Positions 1 to 13,795 are shown, counted from the first letter of the stretch. The stretch is DNA of 60,000 nucleotides from Lineus longissimus (GCF_910592395.1 NC_088323.1:3722001-3782000), one strand, 5' to 3'. Notes: a model not told the origin generated them from the sequence alone. Program-made: numbers and translations.

Positions 1-659
1 TCGATCAGAAAAGAATGCATCTCTTTGCAGAGATTTTCTCAACTGTTTGAGTTGTGGGGACATTTGTGTAGAGATGCGTCAGGGAAGTGGGATTTAATTT
101 CAAAGGCTCGTTCTGAAACCAGTTTTCACCAGTTCCCTCATGACTTCAAGGTCGTTAAATTCATTTCTTGCTGTACATTAAATCTTGTCTCACATAAAGT
201 CCTCTTGAGAATTGCCTAAGAAATCAGGGTCACTCTAGTACAACAGTAACTTATTGAGGTACTAGCCAGTTATATATCAGATTATGACACAAACATATTC
301 CAAAACTAATCGTTAGTTTGCTTTCAGTAGCTTCCAAGTGTCCTAATTACGGCATGTTGTCTTGACCAAAATAACCTGTGTTTACAAAACATGATAATGA
401 AGCTTTTGAAGCTTGCGCAATACATGTATTTTGGCAAATTCTTCTTTTAGTGCTCGGTAAGTATTCTCTTTGATAACGACGGACAGCTAATGGGTTTCTT
501 GGTTGTCTGCACTTGACGTTCATTGCAGGCCCTACGACAGCGTTTGAAGTGGTGGAAAAAGACATTTTCAGGTCTGATAAACTTCTGATTCTGAAAATAC
601 AAGAAAGGCTGCAAGGTTTTTTTCCTTCGAAAGATCTCTATGCTATCGTATAGTCAAAG

Positions 660-1110
660 TATCATTCAGCTGTGATGAGATAATATGCATGGATAGACAT
701 CCCTGTCCCTCGTTTTACTGCGTCAGGCATAATTTCACCATCGGGCAGTCTTATAAATTCATATGATTTATCATCAATTCATTGGACTAGCGTTACCAAC
801 GGATGGCACGCTGATATGCATGACTCTACCCTACCCCTCGCTTCACAGCATCAAGCGGTACTTTCATCAGGAAAGTCCCATCACTTTTTCGATATGAGCA
901 TCAAGCCACATGATTTGTATCCAACATCAGCCAATGGATGACACATTGATAATTTCTCTGTGTGTCCCCCCCCCTCGACTCCCCTGCCTCGCTCCAGTGC
1001 ACAAAATGGTACTTCCATCATGAAGTCACGTAATTTCATCCGATTAAACATCAACTCGTATGATTGGTGCAGCTAACATCGGCCAATGGATGACACATTG
1101 ATTAAACGTT
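660..1110. repeat. Divergent tandem repeat, about 140-150 bp units
   Basis: Units share a CCAATGGATGACACATTGAT-like block near 787, 927 and 1078, a GGTACTTTCATCA / GGTACTTCCATCA block, and a CATATGATT/CACATGATT block. An earlier, more decayed unit starts near 690. Copies are perhaps 70-90 percent alike by eye. Confidence 0.55.
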
Positions 1111-1251
1111 CTCGTGGGGAATTCAATAAACGCGCCTCAGATTTCATTATGGCCCAATCACGTAGAGGTCAAGGTCACCAGGTGAGCGGCTTCAATCGCA
1201 GCGGTGCTAGAGCCACAAAATTGGAAAAACATGATTATGATTCCCAGGGTC

Positions 1252-1460
1252 GTTGACCATAGGCAGCACCATTTTAGCAAGACCTTGAAATCCTGAAGCA
1301 GCTAGAACTCCTTCAAAACGAAGTAACTGTTCCTTCTAAAAATCGGAGGCAACGAAGAGCATGTTCCCACCCTTAAAATCGGCATTCACTTCGTTTTGAA
1401 AGAGTTCGAATTGCTTTAGGATTTCAAATTCTAGCGAAGGCGGTGGTGCCAATTGTCAAC
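1252..1460. repeat. Foldback element, about 73-bp arms
   Basis: Left arm 1252-1324 and right arm 1387-1460 are imperfect reverse complements. Both contain GAAATCCT(A/G)AAGCA and TCAAAACGAAGT on the appropriate strands. The spacer is about 62 bp. Confidence 0.65.
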
Positions 1461-3599
1461 CCTTAAAACTGCTAATTCTCTTCAAGTCTCTTTTGCTTAT
1501 GAAGAGGCCTATCCATAATAATATGGTGAACCTACACATGATCATTGTGCAGTTAAGAATAATATGTTATAGTTCGATTATCTAGTCCTCTTAGTCAAGT
1601 GCAAAATTAGGTTTTGAAAATAAAGTCCCAGGCATTATTGCATCCTGAACACAATAGTTACATCAATTAAAAATCAGTAAACATATTGTTAAAATCCATC
1701 ATGTCGCGCAGGCAAATCATAAACAAACAAGCAGACTGTATTTTCGAACCTTAAAAGGCAATCTAAAAATCGACACAACAACAAAATATCTAACAGGTAA
1801 TTCACATTTTGACCTGGAGCCAAATCTCTGCGGGTATAACGTGAGTGCAGACTTCAAATTGCGCATTCCTGGTTTTCAAAAGTAAACTCCAGGTTACATG
1901 TAAATGCGAATGATTTGTTATGGATAAGCAGAGATTCCAGCTATGCATTGGTGATATGTTGTTGTTACATTGAAGTCCATCAACTGCGTGCAGATTCCAG
2001 TGACATATTACTTTGGTTGACATTAAATGTATGTAAAATAGTGTACAACAATGCTTTGATGATATGACATTGATACGTTGAAAAACTATTTCCAGATTCG
2101 AGTTACATGATGTTATCATCACGGCTAATGACAAAATGGAAAATATCCGCCACGGGCGTATTACATGAAATACAAACTTGACTTTTAAACTTTTGCTTTT
2201 TTCCGATATGAATAGGAGAGTGAATCGTAATGTAGCTTTAATGATTTTAAAAAGTATAGTTCATTATCATGTAGCTTGTACGCATGTAAAAATGTTGCTT
2301 GAGGTGTTTTCTTTTGCACTCGGCTCAACATATTTCTCAGTTTACTATTTTCATATGTTGGCGTCTACATATACGTTGACTAGATGCTGTTTTTGAAGTA
2401 CGTAGCATATCGCCAAGTCGCCGGCGATATGCAGAGGTTGTTTTTGATTCAGCAATAGTTATATTTCTGTATTTTTGATGCACTGTAAGACAGGAAAGAC
2501 TCCTATTGGCCTCTTCATGTAATCTAATCTGATCAGCCTGGCTATAATACCCCTTTAAGAAAAATCCTAAAAAATTATTCACTTGCCAGTGTTGTCAACT
2601 AAAGCTAAGACTAGACTATAGACGTAACATCGTTTAACCTAAGAGATATAACTCAGTCGGTTTTTAATTCCACATGACATCTCGTTCAAAACATTTGGCC
2701 TCCATCTTATCCAGATTGCATTGAGAGTTTAATATCATATCTGTTTGAGGTGAGATCTTATCAATGCTTGCTGTGCATTGTAGCATGCAGAGAGATAGGG
2801 ATACTGGCGTTGACTATGATTGATCATGTTGAGAAAATTCCTGTGTCAGTTTTATGAATCTGGTTGTGTCTAGCTGCAAATGAAGATGAATTAATTTACT
2901 CTGAAAATGTCGAAGTCGATATTTTCTTTTCGAAGCTTGACTGGGGTTTGTAAGAAGTACACCGTCTGTTTTTAAGCCTTAATTTTGGCACTTAAATTTT
3001 GTTAATTTGGGTCCATTATCACAATGTTTAAGTTCACTCAGCCTTGTGTCCTTGCCTAGTATACCTTTGAAAGAATACTTTGATTAGTTAAATGTGTAAT
3101 TGTAGCAATTTGGAAACACATTTGAATGAAATAAGGGTCAAAGATGCTTCAGAACTATCACAATTCTACATAGTCAAACTGCAGTCGAAAGGCCTGCCAA
3201 CACAAAATTGTCTTAGGGTGTACAATAAAAAGTTGTCACAATCAGAGAAAAACTATGATTCATTGATCAAAATGTCACTTTTTCTGAACTTGCGCCAAGC
3301 ACGCAGGGTTAATCACTTGAGTATTTCACTTACCGAATTATCACACAATCTCACCTCAACTGTTTCAGTAACTACCGGTGCAATCTCTTCATCTCACTTT
3401 ATAGTCAGTTCCAGCATCTACAATGAAATGTAGCTGCGGCTTTGAAGATTATTCTCTCTTGTCGTGTTTGGTTAATTGCAGTTGAATTACGGCATCATGG
3501 AAGTCGAGTATTGAGATCACGCAGATCTCGTGGCAGTTGTCATGATTGCACCACTACACAAGGGGTTGCCAGGAGCGGCGACTTTCAAAGGAATGATAA
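1461..3599. other. No gene seen
   Basis: AT-rich sequence. Short open frames on both strands show no recognisable domain, coding bias or splice-linked continuation. Only the small hairpin at 2405 stands out. Confidence 0.6.
2405..2432. repeat. Perfect 10-bp stem hairpin
   Basis: GCATATCGCC (2405-2414) pairs with GGCGATATGC (2423-2432) across an eight-base loop. No T tract or gene nearby. Confidence 0.5.
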
Positions 3600-3698
3600 A
3601 GTGTTTTTCGTATCGTTCTGGCCAAAGGTACTCAGTTGAACTCAGGAATTTGACCAGATCATATTTACCAAAAGATAGTGGTGTTGCAAAACACTAGA
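3600..3698 (+). mobile_element. MITE family A, 5' fragment
   Basis: The left inverted repeat and the first 100 bp match the other family members up to the GTTGCAAAACACTAG segment; the rest is absent or too diverged to see. Confidence 0.65.
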
Positions 3699-4864
3699 TT
3701 ATCCTTTATGATTTTATAGCAATGTGGTCTCCAGAAAAACTTATTGTTTGTATTGCCACTTGTATCTAGTGTATTTTAACTAGCATTTATCGTGTGAAAT
3801 GAAAACCGATAAGATATCAAACAGGAATGGTCTTTGCTCTCCACAGAGAAGGAACTTGTTTCATTTATACAATGAGCCAGGGCTGTGAACTTGTGTCAGT
3901 TTATTCATCTCAGACTTTACCACGTCATAATAGACAGTTTAGCACAAATGATTCTGGCAAGAGCCCGCTGTAACATTAATGGAGTCTGCCTGTAAAATCA
4001 TAGCATGTAAACTATACATCACATCTACTTGGCCTTATTGATCCAGCTAACACATCGGTACAGTAGATGTAGGCAGGAGCTACGGCAAGAAAGACATTGT
4101 TCAAACTGTAATCTGTCAGGTGCTGTACCCTTTCCGCAATGCAGTATCAAACTACTTTGTACATGTACATTCCTTGCAACCTTAAATGATAATGGTCAAT
4201 GGAAAAAAATAATGTGACATAATCAGAATCACATATTGAATGAATTCGAAGTGGGTGCAGTATTTGTAGCCAGGAATAGGGTAAAGACGATTCGATCAAA
4301 CTGCAGTCCGGCAGTCCTTACTCGGGATGGAGTGGTGGAATTGGTGATATACATGAAAGCTGCCATAGATTTAAAGAATTGGCCAAACCTATTGACATAA
4401 CCATTTGTTGGAAAGCTCTCCAACAGCCCTTTTTGATGGTGCCATAGATCCACCCAACCTTGATTCCATTCTGTTTTCCAGAACGATGCTGACGTAGAGA
4501 AAAAATTGTCATATTCAAATATCTCATCTTAGAGACTCGACACCAGCAACTATTCCAGCGACCTGTCACTGCTACTGTTAATGTACTCGAAAGATGATTC
4601 AGTCCTGGTATCAGCGTAGTCATATTGAATTTGTCGTATATATATTGATTGGCTGTGATGTTATCAAGTTCAAAGGGATACCGCCACCAGACGAGATGAT
4701 ATCATATCTAGTTACATCCCGCAGATGACTTTTCTAGACCTATTCCGGATAGGTCTCAGCTACATTGCATTATGTATAATTTCTGCCATTCAGATTAGGT
4801 TTTGGCCTTTCTTTGGTATACTATGTGGTCTGTCATTCTTGCACCTGATTACTGGTTGGATGTA

Positions 4865-5138
4865 TAGTGTCTTTTATATCGTTCTGGCCAAAGGTACATA
4901 GTTGAACTCAGGAATGTGACCAGATCACATTTATCGAAAGATAGTGGTGTTGCACAACACTAGAGTAACTTCAGTATAGACCTAACCAATGCTCTTTCAC
5001 GGTGTCAACTAAAGCCGGTGAACTTATGACCAAGGCTGCCAAGTGATGTGGAGCATTATTATTTGTGATCACAATATTACAGTTTAGTGACATGAGGTCA
5101 GCCAAGTACCTTTGGCCAAATCTATCTGAAAAACACTG
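4865..5138 (+). mobile_element. MITE family A, full copy with TA target duplication
   Basis: Terminal inverted repeats of about 32 bp: left TAGTGTCTTTTATATCG then TTCTGGCCAAAGGTAC, right GTACCTTTGGCCAAATC then TATCTGAAAAACACTG. The element is about 274 bp, is flanked by TA on both sides (4863-4864 and 5139-5140) and has no coding capacity. The CAGTG-like ends and TA duplication suggest Tc1/mariner-type mobilisation. It shares its internal sequence with copies at 3600, 17347 and 18516. Confidence 0.75.
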
Positions 5139-5140
5139 TA

Positions 5141-8100
5141 CTAGAAACTGCATTTATACGCAGCCAGGAACAGACACCATCAAGTTAGGCCCCTACATTC
5201 ACAGGATCAAATTTGTGAGATGCGATTCCCTGGCTGCTAGTAATTAATATCGCAGCGGAAGCCTATAATCGATAATTGAGCACAATAATTGTCAATTACA
5301 GACAGCTACTATACTTGCAAGTGGTACGCTGTGCTACAGTTTGTGTCAAAAGTAAATATCAGTGTTGCTTTTGGCTTCATCCTGTCTTGTGCTGTTTTGA
5401 GTTGAGACAAGGATTTTTTTAGGATTTTGGGACAGACGCCAAAATAACAGGGATTTTTTAGGGATAGGCACCCATATTGTCGCGAGGATTTAGAAAAATT
5501 CAGGCGTGGTCAAAATATCCAGATTTTCCGAAATTGCCTGTCAGAATCCCGAATAGGATGTGATGCCCCTAATATTCTTCACCCTAGAGTTCAAATAAAA
5601 CAATGTGGATATTTAATTATGACAAGCACTGTATATATGTCATGGTATATATCCGTTAGTGATGGCATCCTGAGATCAATACTGTACTTAGTATACTGTA
5701 TTAGTATCTCGGGATGTTGGCCTATGTTCAAGTTTGATCAGATGACCATATTTGCTCCCGGCAACAGGTATGGGGTGCCTCGGAAAATCTAATTGATTTA
5801 GATTTAATTTTAGAATGCAGTAGTAGACCACTAGAGATTTTTAAATGTTAAGAAACAGTGTGTTTTCAACTAACATCTGCCGCCACCCACACACACAGTC
5901 TTTTTTCCCGGCCCACTAACTCATGTGACTATTTGAATAAACACACTAATCAGAAATCCAGTAACTAGAACACATGTATCATCGTGTACACAGGGACAGG
6001 CTCTTCCAATATCTTTCTTATAGCTCTATTAAAAAAGCTCTATGTTTTTTCATGTCGCTCACCCATTTATCTCGCCAAGCATCCAGTCAGCAATTGAGCG
6101 TTCCAGCTTTTACCACAAAAGTATCGGCAGATACTTTTTTATGTCGATAACTATGGCAACAGCCGTCCAACACATTAGGCGTTTGGGAGAATATGACAAG
6201 TGATTGAGGCTGTCACCCTTGGCTGTGGACTGTATTTACTGCTGAGATGTCAAGAGGGAGACCGGCGGACAGATTATCTGAAATTCATCAGTACTTCTTT
6301 ACCACTGCAATGTCCAACAAAGTGCCTAGGAAAGTTTCCCTTTTAGCACGATAAACTGAAATATTCTCAGTGCGTGCCCCTTTTTTTATATGTATAGTTG
6401 TGAAAAGCTTGGCTTTGGCCTCCTAATTTACAGATCAGGGAGTAGCTATGGTGTTCTTTTGATAACATTAGACCTAAGACCTGGCGAACACACCTCCCTA
6501 TTGGATGACATCTGCAACACAATACTCCGAGCAAGTGTTCCTTTAACATGCTTCACGGAAACATGTTCAGAGCTTGCCTCCTGTCTCAGCGCCAAGCAAC
6601 GTGACATTGATGTGAGCGACATTCTTAACACTGACATTATTACAATGGCCGTCCTTTGAAGATTCCAGGTATAATCACTTTGCTTCCAGGGTAACACGAT
6701 CCTGATTAACCTGTCACTTATAGGCTTGAGGTCCTGGGGTTAGATCGTGAGGGAGGGACATGGCATGGAACTATGGTACTCAGAAACACAGTTAGGGTGC
6801 AAATTTTGATCTTGTAATTCAATCAACAATATATTATGTTTTTCTCTTGTATTGACTCACCCTGTACACCAACATTGACCTTTTCCAGACGATGATCCCT
6901 ATTAGCTATCGAGTCTCATCATGCGACAACGATCAACACACAATCAAAGATTTGATGATTCATAATGAGACGATTGCATGAGATGCCAGGCTAGGAGTTT
7001 TATAGTGGTGGACGAGTAAAATGATAATGATTGAGCGAGCATGCAATTCTGGCTAATGTCATCTCTGACACAAAGAAAAATGAGTTTGCACTTGCAGCAT
7101 TCGTCAACATTGTCGGATAGCTGCTTTCCATAGAGAATCAGTGACCTTGGTTTGTTTATCAAACCAATCCTATACTTGTTTTCTGTATGAATGTGTCCTC
7201 TGTGGCTTTGATTGGACGCGACTCCCCCAACAAATGGACAGCTAATAAAGTTAAGGTCATCCGATTTTCAAAAATGTTATGAATTAATGATTTGTATGTT
7301 TGTACTTGAAGCAGTTCATAAGTACGGTAGTCAAATGTCATTTGACTTCTGCGTGTATATAAAAGCAATACACCGCACTTGCCATTATTTCGGAATACCA
7401 CAGATAAAACTGTTAATCGACATTTTTTTGCGGGCGACTGGGGACATCGCTAGACACCGAATGAATGTATCCGAGGGCGAGGTTAGCCTTTCAAGGGCTA
7501 GCAGTCTATCATTAGCACTGTAACAATAATGTACAATCAGTGTCATCATCTGGTTATAGGAGAGCACTTCAACTAATTGCATTAACGATGTGGTTGCAGA
7601 TTTGTGCGATAATGTACATGTATCACGACTATTGATATTCTAGTTCGACAGATCTGAGACCATTTCTGAATATTCAAGTCAGGTCCGACATGAGCGCATG
7701 CTTATTCGATGCCATTACAAATTTAAATCAGGATAGACATTGAGTTGATGACAACTATTTATCTCGATGGTCATGGCGTCATGTTCCAGCTTAAATCAAT
7801 AAAACGGTCTTAGATTGTTGCTGTTAACATCTAAGTTTTGGCGAGAGTTTTAGTTGTGCAGATTTAGCAAGATTTCACACATCACCTTGATACGCGAAAA
7901 TAACTAAAGCCAAAAACAGTGTGACCTAAAAAATTATTTTAAACTTAGAGAAAATATTTTTTTAATTCAGTAGATTTCTGTTTGTAATGATTCTCTGGAA
8001 AATAAATTTTCAAAGGAAAGAAAATACTGAAATTCATTTCCCTGTTGATTATTTCAAACGCAGTCGAAACAAATTGTCAAGTCTCGAGCGAACCAAACGT

Positions 8101-8691
8101 GCCATAGTCCATTTGTTCTCATCTGCATCTCCAAGCAAACATATCTTCAAATCAAATTAATTATTAAAATTTCCTCGTGGTACAGCGATCGAAGCGAAGA
8201 TAACACCCCAGGGGCTTTCGCGATGAATTTGTCGGAGAATATGTCTTTAATTCATTTTATGTTAGGCTAGAGTACTTTGAATGATTGATATCGTGGCTGA
8301 TGGTTTTTGATATAAAATGTAGCCAGCATCTGTATACAATTGCATGAAAATATCTGATTTGAAGAACTACAGTTAATAAACACCCACATAAATTATCATG
8401 GTTAAGTTTCTGCTGTACAGTGTTGTATTGATAAGAGATATTCTCGGCGTCCTCGTGGAACTTTAATGAAATGCCAGAATTGGAATTGAAATAGAGAAAT
8501 TACACAGGACGAAGATCAAGTGGTGTCGGTTTCTGAGTTAATGAAGTGGGACAAATTAGATGCCTTTTGATCCAGAAAGAATCTTAATGCTAGAATTTGT
8601 GAAATGCAAGATGGTTTTGATGAAAAGTGGAAGTAAGAATTTGACTTACGACTTTGTACCCAGGTCACATCTCCATCATAGAATCTATTAC
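5141..8691. other. No gene seen
   Basis: Open frames near 6390-6697 and 7159-7582 overlap on opposite strands and match no family I know. No clear transposon ends were found. Confidence 0.6.
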
Positions 8692-8830
8692 GGGTCATCA
8701 TATAATCTATAATGGGTCATCATATAATCTATAATGGGTCATCATATAATCTATAATGGGTCATCATATAATCTATAATGGGTCATCATATAATCTATAA
8801 TGGGTCATCATATAATCTATAATGGGTCAT
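8692..8830. repeat. 22-bp minisatellite, six perfect units
   Basis: The unit GGGTCATCATATAATCTATA plus AT is repeated six times without change from 8692 to 8823, plus a seven-base partial unit. A diverged half unit precedes it near 8671. Confidence 0.95.
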
Positions 8831-10524
8831 AGAAGCTATGATGACTGACCTTAAATCCTATGATGGAAGCTTTTGCCCGTGTAAGATATTTGGTATCGCC
8901 TTGCTTGAGAATGGGGTTCTAGCTGAGCTCAGCGTTTTCGCCGCTCTCCTCCTAGCGAGAGGTTCAGGAACCAAAATCAATTCCAATAAGCCAATCAATC
9001 CCTTATTACATTTCAACAGATTCCCGACTATTTGGATTCCCGATAAATCGTCAAGGAGGCAGTCATGGAGAAAAATCAATGAATAATTTTGACCCGCGGT
9101 CGAAATGAAGCGCAAAAGCGTATAACTGGTGATGATGATGGGACTTCATCTTCAATTTATTCACTTTATTGTCAATGACATAGGAAGATTCAGGGTGCAG
9201 GAGCCCATATAGTAGGAATTGCATTTCAGCAGTTCTAAAGGTTTTTATATTTATTGTCTGATATAAACAATAGTAGAGGTTGTCATCCAACTTTACAGTC
9301 TAACCTGGTCATGGTCTAACAACGAAGTGAGTCTGTTGCAAAGATTTCACGTAAGGATTCACCATTTCACCCAAAACGCTGACCAACGATATGCGATTAC
9401 CATAATCTAGTCGACAAGAACCAAATTGAAGGAGCCAATTTGGTAGCATGGCTTTCGGCAAATACCCAAGGGGGATCTCCCTGGGCAGAATAAAGCCAAT
9501 TGTATTTTGATAAAAGGCCATCCGATGTTGGTTTGCGTTTGCTCTAACTTTGGTTTTCTGACAGAGGTGGTGGTAAGGCGTCAGAACGTTTTGCAACTTG
9601 GTATAAATTATGAGTTTGCATTAAGGTACAAACTATAATTGGGGTTGATCAAATGAAGCTTTGAGTTAAGTGAGTGTTTCAATACGGTTACTGGTTATGG
9701 AAACTAACAAAATGGTACGAGTTGCCTCAGTCGCTTATAAAACTGATTAAGTCGATCATGTTCTCAGTATCAGACAAGAGGATAAAATCTGATAAATACT
9801 TCATAAATTTGTCTGCTGCGCTGTGCTGTGTCCGGGATTAGGACCTCATCGAAGAAGTTGTCTTAAATCAGATTTGTACCCATGAAAGTAATCTATTGAT
9901 CATGTACTGATTCTATTTATGGAATTAGAATTGTCATTGGTTATAGTTTTCTGTGATTTTGTCTCGTCGGAGAGACTGTTTGTTGCTAGCACTGTTACTA
10001 AAAAACCTGCCAGAATCCGTTGTAGCAGGTGAAATTGAGGCGGGAAAGGAACTGAAAGGAGTGCCTTTGACCCCTTTAAAAATCTTTCGAAAAAAGATTA
10101 CAGCGGATCTCTTGTGGCGCATACCCGGCATATCAATTTGAGTCATGGAGCGATTTAATGGCCAATGCAATGTGAAAGCTATACTTTGAGGATTTCCGCT
10201 ATTTGTCAGCTGAAATGGACAGGTCTATTACTTAGGTCGTGATAGAACTCTTAAATTCAAGAATGGGCCAAAAATTAAGCATTTTGGCTGTTTAACTCTG
10301 TTTAACTCTGACATTTGCCTGATAATTTTATTAGTGTACAGTATGTGTAGACTACCCCTTTTAGGATATATATGACAAACTATGACTCAGTGAAATATCA
10401 ATTGTCTACTCATAGCTGCTGATATGGCATTTCTTTCCGGTAATCTGTCATAATCCTCAGCTTTTCTGATCAATCCTATTGGATGATTCGGTAGACAATG
10501 AGACAGCGATTTATAAAAAGATTA
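8831..10524. other. No gene seen
   Basis: Unique-looking sequence with overlapping short frames on both strands. No supported exon, RNA gene or repeat. Confidence 0.6.
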
Positions 10525-10937
10525 TAGCCGCACTTACACCACCTGAAAATGGACCACCAATCTTGGTTCGGGAACCAATGCCGCACCATCGAAAATCCAC
10601 CAAGCGCTTACACCAGCGCTGCAGCTAGTTATAAAATCCGGCTACAGATGGCGCGCAAACAATAAGCAGAACGCGGAAAGCCTTGGCAGAAAGCGCCATT
10701 TCGAAAGCGCCGCCTGGAGCCGAACCATCTAACTAGCTAATTGCCGATCCATTTGCGCTTACACCACGACAAAGCCGAACTTTTAACAAGCCGGGCGAAT
10801 TTGGACCATCAAGCTTGGTGGGACAAATTCGCTCGGCAATTTGTATCGGCAATGGATTGCCGAACCAATTTGTCGCGGCAATGTGGTGGTGTAAGTGCAA
10901 TTGGTCCACCAATATTTCGTGGTGTAAGCGCAGCTAA
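10525..10937. mobile_element. MITE family B, GC-rich and hairpin-forming
   Basis: Ends are inverted repeats: left TAGCCGCACTTACACCAC, right read backwards TAGCTGCGCTTACACCAC; a second shared block contains GGACCACCAAT-type sequence just inside. Several copies of CTTACACCAC also occur internally. The interior is rich in palindromes, such as GCGAATTTGGACC paired with a GGTGGGACAAATTCGC copy, and is clearly more GC-rich than its surroundings. No transposase. A 3-bp target duplication cannot be assigned with confidence. Confidence 0.65.
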
Positions 10938-12374
10938 TGCATCAGCCATCCTTAAGATATATTTAGAGACAGTCTGTGTGTCATTCCAGGCGGTCAGTCT
11001 GTCATTCACAGTTCTCATCCTGGTGCCCATCTTTTCTGCAGTCATACATCCGGCTGATTCAGGAAACGCTGACCTCACGATACATTTATAGATCTTTGAC
11101 GAAGACGGCTTTCCTGTTGTAGAGTCATTCTTACACTATTTATAGAAACGGTTTGAAATCGTACAGCGGGAATGTTTTCTTCCTGATATCCTACCACAGT
11201 GTGCTATCCTAGTTGATTCTGAGTCGTGTGATTAAAAATGACCCTATGAAATATAGCTCGGCGATATCATCAGTCGCACACTCTCTGAAGCATCTTCAAC
11301 TTCTGACGTTAAAATTGGCTAAACTGTTTTTAGATCGATATGAAAAATGCCATACACGCATTTTTTATCAAATCACTGAGTTGTATGCATATGCTCTATG
11401 GCCAAACATCATATGCCTCACCCCTTATAATGGCTACAGCATCGTAAAAAATATCAAAATCTTTTGTGTCCAGTCTTGTCTTGCACAGCCGAATTGTAAT
11501 CGATAGCATTACTGTAATCGTGCCCCGTGTCTGGCCAGGGGCGCGTCTCACCACTCCACACACACGGATCGATACATGTTAATAATAACCTCAGACGAGG
11601 GCTCCAAAATACGCATCCTTCAGCGGTGTTGATTGGGTCTTGAGGAGGGCGGAATCAATTTAGGATAAATCATGGCTGGGACAACATCGCTCGGGGCCAC
11701 ATCAGATCAACGGATTGACGGATTCTATGACCGAAGGCCACAAATGAAGAGGTGTATGTAGGAAAAAATCCACTTTTACAACACTTTGTTTATGCGAGAT
11801 TGGTACATTTTGTGTCATATAACTAATTTTCATGTTTTGCGTCAAATTATTGCCAGAACAGATTTTTTTAAATTCTGCAGTAGAGGAAACTACAGACCGC
11901 AATTCATAAAAAGCCACCCTTACCACAGATCTTCACGCTAAGAGTACGTGTCTCATTATAGAGAACAAATAGGATATCTGAGTGAACTAGTCAGAAGGCA
12001 GACACGTAGCGGTGCTAATTCAGTTTACCAACTTGATTTAGATAAATTGCACCGGGAGGAATTTGTCACAATCGGTGTTCTGATAAATTTGTACAATCAT
12101 CTATTTACCACGGTTGTTTCTCTGTCTTTATCTACATGTGTCATAGTATAAGTTGAAAATGTATCATATTGCAAAATTTGGGTGGTGAGTGAGTGAGATG
12201 CGAGTAATTATGTGTTAATAATCATACTATATAGTCAAGTGTTCTTTATTCAGAGAATATAACTTTTTGTGTACAGGTTGATTTGATGGAGTATTGTTTT
12301 TGGTGTTAGTTTTATTGTGATAGTTCAAGATACTAATGTAACTTATTCAGGATCATCTCCAAGAATGAGAGGTT

Positions 12375-12400
12375 TTCGGGTTCGACTCTCAGTCTTACCT
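12375..12400 (+). mobile_element. Possible SINE remnant (B box only)
   Basis: GGGTTCGACTCTC preceded by a GAGAGGTTTTC arm resembles the T-arm of a tRNA-derived SINE. No A box or clear body, so this is weak. Confidence 0.25.
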
Positions 12401-13795
12401 TTTACTTTGTTTGCCTTATCGTAAACTTGTATTTGCACCCAACTCTGTATTGTCTTACTGCACCTTATCTTTTGTTATCTTTACAACGGAAAGTAGTACG
12501 AATAAACATATGTATATTTTTTTGTTTAGTGTCAGTTCTGTTGAAAGTCATTTTAGGGTCGAAAATCAGGATATCCTATGAACTGCTTGGCCCTTTGATG
12601 ATCTAACACTGCTTTGAAAACGTAGACATGGTTTTTTGTAAGTTCATCAATCTACATTTGTATCCGACCTCAGAATCGACTAAGAGATCATTAGTAATCA
12701 ATGAATTTCCTTAAAGATTTCCATGTTTCTCATAAACACATCACAGTTTGCCTCATATTAATTTTCCTCGACCGATAAGACGGAAAATGAATAGCGAATC
12801 ACTTCCATCTTGAGAAGATAACAACTTTGTTTACATAAACTTTGAAATCTATAAATCAGAAATGTGATAAATAATCCAGTTTGTAGCGAGTTTGTGAGAC
12901 TCGGATGCATTTATGGACTAGAATATCGGCAAGGCTATGGGCGTAGGGGTGGGGGGGGAGGGGGGTCAGGATTGCTGGGAGGCAAGTGCCCATGTTGAGG
13001 TGTCAGTCTTTGTAAGGTAAGGCACTTGCCATCAAAGCTTCTTCAGTAGGCTTACATTTGCTTTTTATATTTCAGAAATATCAAAGGTGTGGGATTTCTT
13101 TGAAATTTTCTTTTTAAGTCTCTGAAGTTACAAAATCAACAATGTCATAAATTAAATTTTCAAAACTTAGCAGTTGTTGCTTTGAATAGAATATTTTCAC
13201 GATACATGTATATTCGAGAGGTTATCTTGATAAATTCGAAAAACTAAGAAATATGTGTGTATACTTAGATGTACACGGAACTAGGCCATCGGCCGGCATC
13301 CGAAAACACAATTCGGGGCTTGTCCGCGAATTTTGTGAGTACAGCGCTGTGGATAGGGTAAAGAATGAAGGGTGTGCGCAGTGCAGTGTAGAGCAGTGTA
13401 CATAACTGAGGGCCATCGGAAATTCCACAAACCCCTTGAACAATGCGAGCAGAGTATTTTAGGTGCCGAAGCGGCCATCGAGATGATATACTCCATTCTG
13501 ACCGACTTTTATAGCCGAGCAGCTTTCAGTTATTGAGATGGGAGGCAAGTATTTAGTGCTAGAATATGCTGCGGGTAGCGAAAGTGGATTTGTGAAGATA
13601 TGTTATCAGTGCAGAGAGAGAGATGGTTCTGGGGCTGACACTAAGTGCAGCCGGCGGTCTATAGGTAAATGAAGCCACAGCAGCCAGAACTCTTAATGGT
13701 GGAAGATGTTTTCGATGTGTTCATTGTTCAGCCGTATAAAAGGCAAGGGATTCTGAATCCTTGAGTGCTGTAACTATTTTGGTTCCCCCTGCACA

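Noticed and set aside
1149-1181. ATG-started stretch (MAQSRRGQGHQ) ending at a GTGAGC donor, overlapping TCAAGGTCA
   Set aside because: Too short, no partner exon in phase nearby, and no family match. The TCAAGGTCA nuclear-receptor-like site is common by chance.
10741-11091. Overlapping frames of 116 and 89 codons on opposite strands
   Set aside because: They come mostly from the GC-rich palindromic MITE at 10525-10937, whose inverted structure opens frames on both strands.
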